Shown piece after piece: positions 1-12,200 of a stretch of DNA of 64,000 bases (the stretch's first letter is position 1; the number at the start of each line of letters is the position of its first letter). Position numbers and translations under genes: made by a program. The DNA is from Ephydatia muelleri. Taxonomy: Eukaryota > Porifera > Demospongiae > Spongillida > Spongillidae. Where the stretch lies: NCBI GenBank assembly GCA_013339895.1, contig JABACO010000009.1:7606253-7670252 (forward strand), in the 5' to 3' direction. The notes beneath the pieces are model-generated. The model was not told where the DNA came from and did no database searches. It saw only the letters and a list, made by a program, of their open reading frames with translations.

Positions 1-2822
1 GAGACTGAATGGCTGCTTTCCCAAGAACACCATTTATATATATACATACAATACCTGGAACCAGACAGAGACAATCTAATTTGGGGATAGGTTGTTTAGA
101 GGGGAGGGTTGCAGACAGAGAGGCAGGCTTGACCTGCTAACCCTAGACAAAGCCCCCTTTAAGCATACTATATGCTTCCCATGCCCTATCAAAGCTGGAA
201 GGGGTGGTGCACGACCATTCGCCCTTCATCAAAACATTAAACATTGTTTACTCCCTAAACAAAATCACTTATTGATCTGTGTACAAGTATGTGTGAAAGG
301 AATTGTAGAGAGACTGGCACTAGGGTAAAATTTCAATAACATGTCAATGTACCAATTGGTTTTATTCTGCATGATAATATATTAAATAATATAAATGATT
401 GTAGCTCTAAACAGATTATTTGGGGAGTACGAGAATAAATATGTCAAAATCCTAATAATGATTGTTAATGTTTATAAATGTTTCATGGATGCTTCATTCC
501 CTCAGGGAAGCTACCTAAGGATATCCATTCAGCAGCCAAGAAGAGTTACCATCCTGATAATCTGACAAAGTGTAGCTGAATTTGTACGCGCAGTTGTGTG
601 TGTACAATATGGATCTACGGTGAACATAGTATCAATCCTATAATACAGATTGCTTACTTCTTCTGCATGTCCTCAGCTTGCATGTGTAAAGAACTGCAAT
701 AGTATTTTGTTAGCCAATACATTGACAGTTAGTTCCCTGATTACAAGGCACAATACTGGTATTGGGGTTTGATAGCCCTAAAATTTCAAATAAAGACATC
801 TCCATATTTAAGGCGTCCTGTACAATGTTTCCTTGTATTTTACATCAGCCGCTCCTACTTCACTTCTTGATGGGAGAAAGTTTGTTAATTCTATGCCAGG
901 AAGGCTCAGCTTACATTTCCTTATTCTGACGCAGTTACGTTGAAGAAAGGAATTGTTTGTACTCTTAATTGTGAATGATGCAAATTTTTTTTTTAATGCA
1001 ATTTAAAAAAATAGCAGTTGGCAAGTGCTAATGAATTTTGATATGCTTCAATTCACCTGCTGACTCTTCCCTATTTCGAAAACCACTGTACTTGAGACAT
1101 TCTTTTGCTAGTCCAGCTACTTAAACTAGTGCATCATAGCTTAACAATTGTTGTAAATAATTGTTGGTCATACAGTTAAGCCATGGATTGTGTTTACACA
1201 CACAACTGACTAACATTATTATGAAAAGATACATCTGAAACTTAATTAATTATTTCAATTTCGTCAAACAACAAGGCGGATATTGAAATCATTACTCCTG
1301 CATGTATATCATGCATGCTACCTTCCCCAATGGCACCACATATTTGGGTGCGTCATCTGTTGTGCACGCCACTGTCATCAACTCAAAACACTAGAGCCAT
1401 AATACAACTACGGCATACATCCAATACAACTACTGCAAACAGCCTGATGAAGTTCCTGACAACCGGTAGGGTCTGAGCGAGGGACAAAAATTTGGAAGAG
1501 ATGAGTCCACATCTCTCCTAGGAAAAAACTCCAGTGGCAAACCCTCTATCAGGGAAAATCCACTTCTTTGGGGAAAACCCCCGCTAACTATCATCGCTCA
1601 GCCCAACGCTTGACACATCATCCTTAAATTGGAATGATGCATTCTGAATGTCCTCGTCCCGGGAATCCTTATCCCAACCTTGCTTTGAGTGCCTCCACAT
1701 GACACATCTGCACTAATAGATAACTTCACTAATGGAAAGAGGAGGGGGTACAGCAGCAATGCACACTTGTACAGACGCCTAGATTGACCTAAACTGCGAA
1801 CACCAGATACTATATCCAAAACTACACATGGCCAAATATGTGTACATCACTAACACCACTCAACTTCTAAGCACATGGTAGCTATGTGTACGCATCACTA
1901 ACACCACTCAACAGATATTTGCTTACATCACTCTCACCTCCTGACACCCCAAACCAACCATTGGCTCAATACACTTTGCTGTATTCATATAGGAGCTTAT
2001 TTTCTGTCTAATTCGTACCTCAAACGACAGAAAAGTGGATTTTCGTGGAGTGCATGTTGAATTTGCATACGAGATCCTTGCAAGTGGAGTCAACACATTA
2101 TTGTTTAAAGCATGACATGCCCATGCATGGAACCAATGCCACATAGGACTCCCTAGCGTGGGTCAAGACTCATATGCATGTAATCAGCTTGTAAAACCTG
2201 AAACTGCTACTGTGGAATAAATTATGTCCACTAACTGGATGTAGTTTTTGTACATGTATGATAATTTCATTGCTACAATCTTTGAGATTCTGAACAGTAG
2301 CACACTGCAGAAGTGCCAGATATTATATTCTTGCTTACTTTAGTTCACTTCATTGGCCATGTAGAATGAATTTATAAATCTTCTAAAATCAAGCACTCTT
2401 ATGAAGCATAAATTAATTAACATGAACTTGTGCTAGGAGGTTTCGTATAGTATGTATAAACACGGATAACATGAATTCCCTTCTGCCTAGTTTGGACTTA
2501 TTTGATGTTATCTAGGCTCAAATTAGCAATGTTCAAAGTGACTTATGCAAGAGTGGGCTCTGAAACAATGTATGAACAAATTAATGTTAATGAATTTGTA
2601 ACGTATTGTTTATTTATTATTTATTATGCTTTCTTTCCACATTGAATAATGTCTGTGATGTCAAAGACACGTAAAACAGTCTAGGCCAGAAATGTCCTTA
2701 AAATAATAAGATGCAAAACACTAGTCAGCACAAATAAAAAAAAAACACTTGCGTTAAATCTACACAGCACTTATTAAACAAGATCGTATCTGAAGGCGTT
2801 ATTTAATGTTCCATCAATTTTT
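1..2822. other. 3' flank of the NIDO-EGF gene, no gene recognised
   Basis: I find no convincing coding exon here. Open frames are short and lack family resemblance. The stretch around 2608-2630 is rich in TTTATT, which on the minus strand reads AATAAA, and is the best poly(A) signal candidate for the upstream minus-strand gene whose stop codon is at 2823-2825. A short imperfect direct repeat (TCACTAACACCACTCAAC) occurs near 1848 and 1896. Confidence 0.5.
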
Positions 2823-3280
2823 CTATTCATAAGTAGCATCTTCTTTTTGAGCTACTGCAGTTGAAGAGATTGCATATTCATTGACGGTGACAAGTTTGTA
2901 AGCTTCAGATTGTGATATGTACATGCCTGGTAGGTCACCTGAAGTCATATTACTGAAAATAGATACAAGGCACTAATAGAGTATGATGCAGATTGCAGTA
3001 AAAGTGTTAAAAGAATTGTATTCCCTGTAGGAAAAGTTTTAGCTGTGGGTCTCATGAGAAGGCTTACTATTAAATTATTGCCTATTGTTAGCATATCACC
3101 AAACCCACAGCCATGCATTTTACCTTGAGGATGGATTCATAACCCTTCTTTTTGCCAGCCGTTTATAACCAATGAAGAGTATGACAAAGCTGCAACTTAT
3201 CGCGAAAGCACACATAGCACCAGTTATTCCAATTGTCGAGGTTATGGAAGTTAAATTGATTGCATCACCAGATAGAAATT
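2823..3280 (-). CDS. Transmembrane exon and cytoplasmic tail
   Basis: Exon 3124-3280 starts at acceptor TTCTACAG in phase 1, matching the EGF exons. It encodes a juxtamembrane stretch, a hydrophobic helix (roughly [20 protein letters not shown]) and a basic stop-transfer KRLAKRR, and ends at donor AAG-GTAAAA in phase 2. Exon 2823-2952 begins after TATTTTCAG and encodes 43 residues to a TAG stop. The tail has four tyrosines, including AYKLV, a YxxPhi-type sorting motif, and a terminal DATYE. No kinase or other enzymatic domain is present, so signalling would need adaptors. The family is not otherwise recognisable. Confidence 0.8.
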
Positions 3281-6200
3281 CTGTAGAATATAAAACATTC
3301 ACATGATTATCTATCAAATATGTCAGCAAGTAATGTGTCAGAGTAATGGTTGAAAAATACAATAGTGGTAATCTTATGATATAAACACAAATACAAAATT
3401 CATTAGTCAACTTTACACCCATTTGTCAAGCAGATAATGCACTAATTTTCCAAGTTCTCAATTTTTGAAAAAATCGACTTTGGTGTCTTACCCTTGCTCC
3501 TTGCCGACGTTGCAACGCACAATACCCGCGGAGTTCAAAATCCAGGTAGCTCCCTCCAGGAATGTCCAAATCGCATCAAAATCGATATGCACGTAAAAGA
3601 GTCCTGCCACTATTGATGTCTGCAGATCGTTGATGTTTACGTCTTCCGTTATGGAGATACAGCGATACAAAGTAAGTCCACGTTTCCCGCTCGAATCGCG
3701 CCTTTCTCAGTCCCTGAACCGCTTCCATTCTCCCGAGAAAAACAAAGAAAGGCGCGATTCAAGCGGGAAACGTGGACTTACTTTGTATCGCTGTATCTCC
3801 ATAACGGAAGACGTAAAAATCAATGATCTGCTGACATCAAAAGTGGCAGGACTCTTTTACGTGCATATCGATTTTGTAGCTGGATTTTGAACCCCTCGGG
3901 GTATTGTGCGTTGCAACGTCGGCAAGGAGCAAGGGTAAGACACCAAAGTCGATTTTCGTAGAGAGAAGTGGTGTGGCACGAAGTGCTCGACAAAGGAAGT
4001 TGATAGCTTAAACCGTTACGGAGTTTTAGCGATTCAAACGAGAAGCATTTTTATAACTTTATATATATATACGCCACTTTTCATTTTCTCGGAAATTGAC
4101 CCATATAATATTAGATATATATGACGATGTTATTTAAATGGATTTTTCACAAGTTGATATGTTATAATTATCAATTTGCTATTGCCATCACTATGACCCT
4201 GGCATGTGTTGAGAACATTTTGCAAGTCTGATGGCCATTAAAAAGGATGCTTATGACACCTAAACCAGCAATCCTAAAAACAGTATCCAATAAGATAGTA
4301 TATAGTAGGTGTTAAGGCTGTCAACTATTTTTTCGTATGCCTGATACATTTTGATGCATTTCAAAATTCAAGCTTCCAATGTGCATGCACCTCTAATATT
4401 TAATTCCCTTAATAAATAAATACATTTTTTTATTTGTTTGTGATCAAACTAAACAGAGTAGTAGATTATGTTCATGACCATAACAGTTGATGGAAAAATT
4501 TAGCATACCCAAACTATAACCCATCATTAACATACAAATTTGCGTGATACTGGTATTAGACAATTGATTAATACTACCCCCATGAGGGAGCAGCCATACT
4601 GCACAGTTTGACAATGGAACTATGAGATTGTTTTGCCATGAGTTTCGATTGTGTTATGGTATGATGATGTAATATTCAATTAGGTATTAACATGACATGT
4701 CAAATGGTTAGGATCTGTCCCAGACCTTACTGATGAAATTTCCCCTTAATTTATGTGCCATGTAAAAATATTCTGAATCTTCAATCCTAGACTGCAGCAT
4801 ATCTAATATTGTTCTGTTCTTATGCGCTCACCCACACAGATGTTGTTGTTAACAGATACTCTGTATCCAAGGTAGCAACTGCACCCATAGCTTCCGTTGG
4901 AGTTGTTACAATACTGATTGCATTCACTAATACCCAGAGTACATTCATCTATGTCTGTGTGGTGCGAAGTTGTACATATGAAACAACATGTACATTTGTT
5001 ATCAATAATACAGGGTTGTAGTGCCATGCACAGACATGATATATATTCTCTTACCCACACAAGTCCTGTTGTTGGAAGAGATTTGATATCCCACATAGCA
5101 ACTGCACACATAACTTCCATTGGTGTTGGTACAATACTGATTGCATCCATCTATACCCAGAGCACATTCATCTCTGTCTGTGTGGTGTGAAGTTGTACAC
5201 ATGAAACTACATTACATTTTGTTAGCAATAATACAGGGTCATAGTATCATGCACAGACAGGATATAATCTCTTACCCACACAAGTCCTGTTGTCGAAAGA
5301 AATTTGATATCCAACATAACAACTGCACACACAGCTTCCATTTGTGTTAGTACAATACTGATTGCACCCACTTATATCCAGAGCACATTCATCTTTATCT
5401 GTGTGGTGTGAAGGTGTACATTTGAAACTTCATGTACACTTGTTATCAACGATACAGGGTCAATGTTTCATGCACAGACATGATATACATTCTCGTACCG
5501 ACACAAGTCCTGTTGTTGGAAGAGATTTGGTATCCAAGGTAGCAACTGCACACATAGCTTCCATTGGTGTTGGTACAATACTGATTGCATCCACTTATAC
5601 CCAGAGCACATTCATCAATATCTGCATGGTGTGAAGTTGTACACATGAAACTACATTACACTTTTTTATCAATGATACAGGGTCATAGTTTCATGCACAG
5701 ACAGGATATACATTCTCTTACTCACACAAGTCCTGTTGTGAGAAGAGATTTGATATCCAAAATAACAACTGCACACATAGCTTCCATTCGTGTTGGTACA
5801 ATACTGATTGCATCCACTTATACCCAGAGCACATTCATCTCTATCTGTGTGGTGTGAAGTTGTACATATGAAACCACAAGTACATCTGTGATCTATGATA
5901 CAGGGTCATAGTGCCATGTAAGCACAGGATATACTCTCTTACCCACACAAGTCCTGTTGTTGGAAGAGATTTGATATCCAACATAGCAACTACACACATA
6001 GCTTCCATTGGTGTTGGTACAATACTGATTGCATCCACTTATACACAGAGCACATTCATCTCTATCTGTGTGGTGTGAAGGTGTACATATGAAGCTACAT
6101 GTACAATTGTTATCAATGATACAGGGTTAAAGTGTCATGCACAGACATGATATAGATTCTCGTACCCACACAAGTCCTGTTGTTGGAAGAGATTTGGTAT

Positions 6201-9200
6201 CCAAGGTAGCAACTGCACATATAGCTTCCATTGGTGTTGGTACAATACTGATTGCATCCACTTATACCCAGAGCACATTCATCAATGTCTGTGCGGTGGG
6301 AAGTTGTATACATGAAACTACACATGTGCATGTAAAATATATGCTATAATACTACCATTTAGGGTCATTGTGCCATGCACAAACAGAATGTATTCTCGTA
6401 CCCACACAAATCCTGTTGTCGGACGAGATTTGGTATCCCAGGTAGCAACTGCACACATAGCTTCCATTGGTGTTGGTACAATACTGATTGCATCCACTTA
6501 TACCAAGAGCACATTCATCAATGTCTGTGTTGTGTAAAGGTGTACACATGAAACTACATTACATTTTGTTAGCAATAATACAGGGTCATAGTATCATGCA
6601 CAGACAGGATATATTCTCTTACCCACACAAGTCCTGTTGTCGAAAGAAATTTGATATCCAACATAACAACTGCACACACAGCTTCCATTTGTGTTAGTAC
6701 AATACTGATTGCACCCACTTATATCCAGAGCACATTCATCTTTATCTGTGTGGTGTGAAGGTGTACATTTGAAACTTCATGTACACTTGTTATCAACGAT
6801 ACAGGGTCAATGTTTCATGCACAGACATGATATATATTCTCGTACCGACACAAGTCCTGTTGTTGGAAGAGATTTGGTATCCAAGGTAGCAACTGCACAC
6901 ATAGCTTCCATTGGTGTTGGTACAATACTGATTGCATCCACTTATACCCAGAGCACATTCATCAATATCTGCATGGTGTGAAGTTGTACACATGAAACTA
7001 CATTACACTTTTTTATCAGTGATACAGGGTCATAGTTTCATGCACAGACAGGATATACATTCTCTTACCCACACAAGTCCTGTTGTGAGAAGAGATTTGA
7101 TATCCAAAATAACAACTGCACACATAGCTTCCATTTGTGTTGGTACAATACTGATTGCATCCACTTATACCCAGAGCACATTCATCTCTATCTGTGTGGT
7201 GTGAAGTTGTACATATGAAGCTACATGTACAATTGTTATCAATGATATAGGGTTAAAGTGTCATGCACAGACATGATATAGATTCTCGTACCCACACAAG
7301 TCCTGTTGTTGGAAGAGATTTGGTATCCAAGGTAGCAACTGCACATATAGCTTCCATTGGTGTTGGTACAATACTGATTGCATCCACATACACCCAGAGC
7401 ACATTCATCAATGTCTGTGCGGTGGGAAGTTGTATATATGAAACTACACATGTGCATGTAAAATACATGCTATAATACTACCATTTAGGGTCATTGTGCC
7501 ATGCACAAACAGGATGTATTCTCATACCTACACAAATCTTGTTGTCGGAAGAGATTTGGTATCCAAGGTAGCAACTGCACACATAGCTTCCATTGGTGTT
7601 GGTACAATACTGATTGCATCCACTTATACCCAGAGCACACTCATCTATGTCTGTGTGGTGTGAAAATGTACACATGAAACTACATTACATATTGTTGACA
7701 GGATATATTCTCTTACCCATACAAGTCCTGTTGCTGGAAGAGATTTGAAATCCAACATAGCAACTGCACACATAGCTTCCATTGGTGTTGGTACAATACT
7801 GATTGCATCCACTTACACCCAGAGCACATTCATCTATGTCTGTGTGGTGTGAAAATGTACACATGAAACTACATTACATTTTTTTAATCAATGATACAGA
7901 GTCACAGTTTCATGCACAGACATGATATATGTTCTCTTACCCACACAAGTCCTGTTGTTGGAAGAGATTTGATATCCAACATAGCAACTGCACACATAGC
8001 TTCCATTGGTGTTGGTACAATACTGATTGCATCCACTTATACCCAGAGCACATTCATCAATGTCTGTGTGGTGTGAAGTTGTACAAATGAAACCACAAGT
8101 ACATTCGTGATCTATGATACAGGGTCATAGTGCCATGCAAAAACAGGATATACTCTCTTACCCACACAAGTCTTTTTGTTGGAAGAACATAGCAACTACA
8201 CACATAGCTTCCATTGGTGTTGGTACAATACTGATTGCATCCACTTATACCCAGAGCACATTCAACAATGTCTGTGGGGTAGAAGTTGCATATACACGTA
8301 CATTTGTTAACAATAATACAGTGTCATTGTGCCATGCACACACAGGATATAAATTCTCTTACTCGCACAAGTCAGATTGTTGTTGGAAGAAGTTTGGTAT
8401 CCAAGGTAACAACTGCACATATAGCTTCCATTGGTGTTGGTACAATACTGATTGCATCCACTTATACCCAGAGCACATTCATCTATGTCAGTGTGGTGTG
8501 AAGTTGTACACATGAAACTACATAACATTTTGTTAGCTATAATACAGGGTCATAGTATCATGCACAGACAGGATACATTCTCCTACCCACACAAATCCTG
8601 TAGTTGGAAGAGATTTGGTATCCAAGGTAGCAACTGCACATATAGCTTCCATTGGTGTTGGTACAATACTGATTGCATCCACTTATACCCAGAGCACATT
8701 CATCAATGTCTGTGTGGTGTGAAATTGTACATATGAAACCACAAGTACATTTGTGATCTATGATACAGGGTCATAGTGCCATGCAAAAACAGGATATACT
8801 CTCTTACCCACACAAGTCTTTTTGTCGGAAGAGATTTGATATGCAACATAGCAACTACACACATAGCTTCCATTGGTGTTGGTACAATACTGATTGCATC
8901 CACTTATACCCAGAGCACATTCATCTATGTCTGTGCGGTGGGAAGTTGTATACATGAAACTACACATTTGCATGTAAAATACATGCTATAATAATACCAT
9001 TTTGGGTCATTGTGCCATGCACAGACAGGATATAAATTCTCTTACCCGCACAAGTCAGATTGTTGTTGGAAGAAATTTGATATCCAAGGTAGCAACTGCA
9101 CATATAGCTTCCATTGGTGTTGGTACAATACTGATTGCATCCACTTATACCCAGAGCACATTCATCTCTGTCTGTGTGGTGTGAAGGTGTACATATGAAG

Positions 9201-12200
9201 CTACATGTACACTTGTTATCAATGATACAGTGTCAAAGTGTCATGCACAGACATGATATATATTCTCGTACCCACACAAGTCCTGTTGTTGGAAGAGATT
9301 TGGTATCCAAGGTAGCAACTGCACACATAGCTTCTATTGGTGTTGGTACAATACTGATTGCATCCACTTATACCCAGAGCACATTCGTTAATGTCTGTGT
9401 GGTGTGAAGTTGTACACATGAAACTACATTACATTTTTTTATCAATGCTATAGAGTCATAGTTTCATGTACAGACATGATATACATTCTCTTACCCACAC
9501 AAGTCCTGTTGTTGGAAGAGATATGATATCCAACATAGCAACTGCACACATAGCTTCCATTGGTGTTGGTACAATACTGATTGCATCCACTTATACCCAG
9601 AGCACATTCATCAATGTCTGTGCGGTGGGAAGTTGTATATATGAAACTACACATGTGCATGTACATGTAATATACATGCTATAATACTACCATTTAGCGT
9701 CATTGTGCCATGCACAGACAGGATATATTCTCTTACCCACACAAATCCTGTTGTCAGAAGTGATTTGGTATCCAAGGTAGCAACTGCACACATAACTTCC
9801 ATTGGTGTTGGTACAATACTGATTGCATCCACTTATACCCAGAGCACATTCATCTATGTCTGTGTGTTGTGAAGATGTACACATGAAACTACATTACATT
9901 TTGTTAGCAGGTCATAGTATCATGCACAGACAGGATATATTCTCTTACCCACACAAGTTCTGTTGTCGGAAGAGATTTGAAATCCAACATAGCAACTGCA
10001 CACATAGCTTCCATTGGTGTTGGTACAATACTGATTGCATCCACTTATACCCAGAGCACATTCATCAATGTCTGTGTTGTGTGAAGTTGTACATATGAAA
10101 CCACAAGTACATTTGTGATCTATGATACAGGGTCATAGTGCCATGCAAACACAGGATATACTCTCTTACCCACACAAGTCTTTTTGTCGGAAGAGATTTG
10201 ATATGCAACATAGCAACTACACACATAGCTTCCATTGGTGTTGGTACAATACTGATTGCATCCACTTATACCCAGAGCACATTCATCTATGTCTGTGCGG
10301 TGGGAAGTTGTATACATGAAACTACACATGTGCATGTACATGTAATATACATGCTATAATACTACCATTTAGCGTCATTGTGCCATGCACAGACAGGATG
10401 TATTCTCTTACCCACACAAATCCTGTCGTCAGAAGTGATTTGGTATCCATAGTAGCAACTGCACACATAGCTTCCATTGGTGTTGGTACAATACTGATTG
10501 CATCCACTTATACCCAGAGCACATTCATCTATGTCTGTGTGTTGTAAAGATGTACACATGAAACTACATTACATTTTGTTAGCAATAATACAGGGTCATA
10601 GTATCATGCACAGACAGGATATATTCTCTTACCCACACAAGTTCTGTTGTCGGAAGAGATTTGAAATCCAACATAGCAACTGCACACATAGCTTCCATTG
10701 GTGTTGGTACAATACTGATTGCATCCACTTATACCCAGAGCACATTCATCAATGTCTGTGTTGTGTGAAGTTGTACATATGACACCACAAGTACATTTGT
10801 GATCTATGATACAGGGTCATAGTGCCATGCAAACACAGGATATACTCTCTTACCCACACAAGTCTTTTTGTCGGAAGAGATTTGATATGCAACATAGCAA
10901 CTACACACATAGCTTCCATTGGTGTTGGTACAATACTGATTGCATCCACTTATACCCAGAGCACATTCATCTATGTCTGTGCGGTGGGAAGTTGTATACA
11001 TGAAACTACACATTTGCATGTAAAATACATGCTATAATAATACCATTTAGGGTCATTGTGCCATGCACAGACAGGATATAAATTCTCTTACCCGCACAAG
11101 TCAGATTGTTGTTGGAAGAAATTTGATATCCAAGGTAGCAACTGCACATATAGCTTCCATTGGTGTTGGTACAATACTGATTGCATCCACTTATATCCAG
11201 AGCACATTCATTAATGTCTGTGTGGTGTGAAGGTGTACATATGAAGCTACATGTTATCAATGATACAGGGTCAAAGTATCATGCACAGACATGATATATA
11301 TTCTCTTACCCACACAAGTTCTGTTGTCGGAAGAGATTTGAAATCCAACATAGCAACTGCACACATAGCTTCCATTGGTGTTGGTACAATACTGATTGCA
11401 TCCACTTATACCCAGAGCACATTCATCAATGTCTGTGCGGTGGGAAGTTGTATATAAGAAACTACACATGTGCATGTTCATGTAATATACATGCTATAAT
11501 ACTACCATTTAGCGTCATTGTGCCATGCGCAGACAGGATATATTCTCTTACCCACACAAATCCTGTTGTCAGAAGTGATTTGGTATCCAAGGTAGCAACT
11601 GCACACATAGCTTCCATTGGTGTTGGTACAATACTGATTGCATCTACTTATACCCAGAGCACATTCATCTATGTCTGTGTGTTGTGAAGATGTACACATG
11701 AAACTACATTACATTTTGTTAGCAATAATACAGGGTCATAGTATCATGCACAGACAGGATATATTCTCTTACCCACACAAGTTCTGTTGTCGGAAGAGAT
11801 TTGAAATCCAACATAGCAACTGCACACATAGCTTCCATTGGTGTTGGTACAATACTGATTGCATCCACTTATACCCAGAGCACATTCATCAATGTCTGTG
11901 TTGTGTGAAGTTGTACATATGAAACCACAAGTACATTTGTGATCTATGATACAGGGTCATAGTGCCATGCAAACACAGGATATACTCTCTTACCCACACA
12001 AGTCTTTTTGTCGGAAGAGATTTGATATGCAACATAGCAACTACACACATAGCTTCCATTGGTGTTGGTACAATACTGATTGCATCCACTTATACCCAGA
12101 GCACATTCATCTATGTCTGTGCGGTGGGAAGTTGTATACATGAAACTACACATTTGCATGTAAAATACATGCTATAATAATACCATTTAGGTTCATTGTG

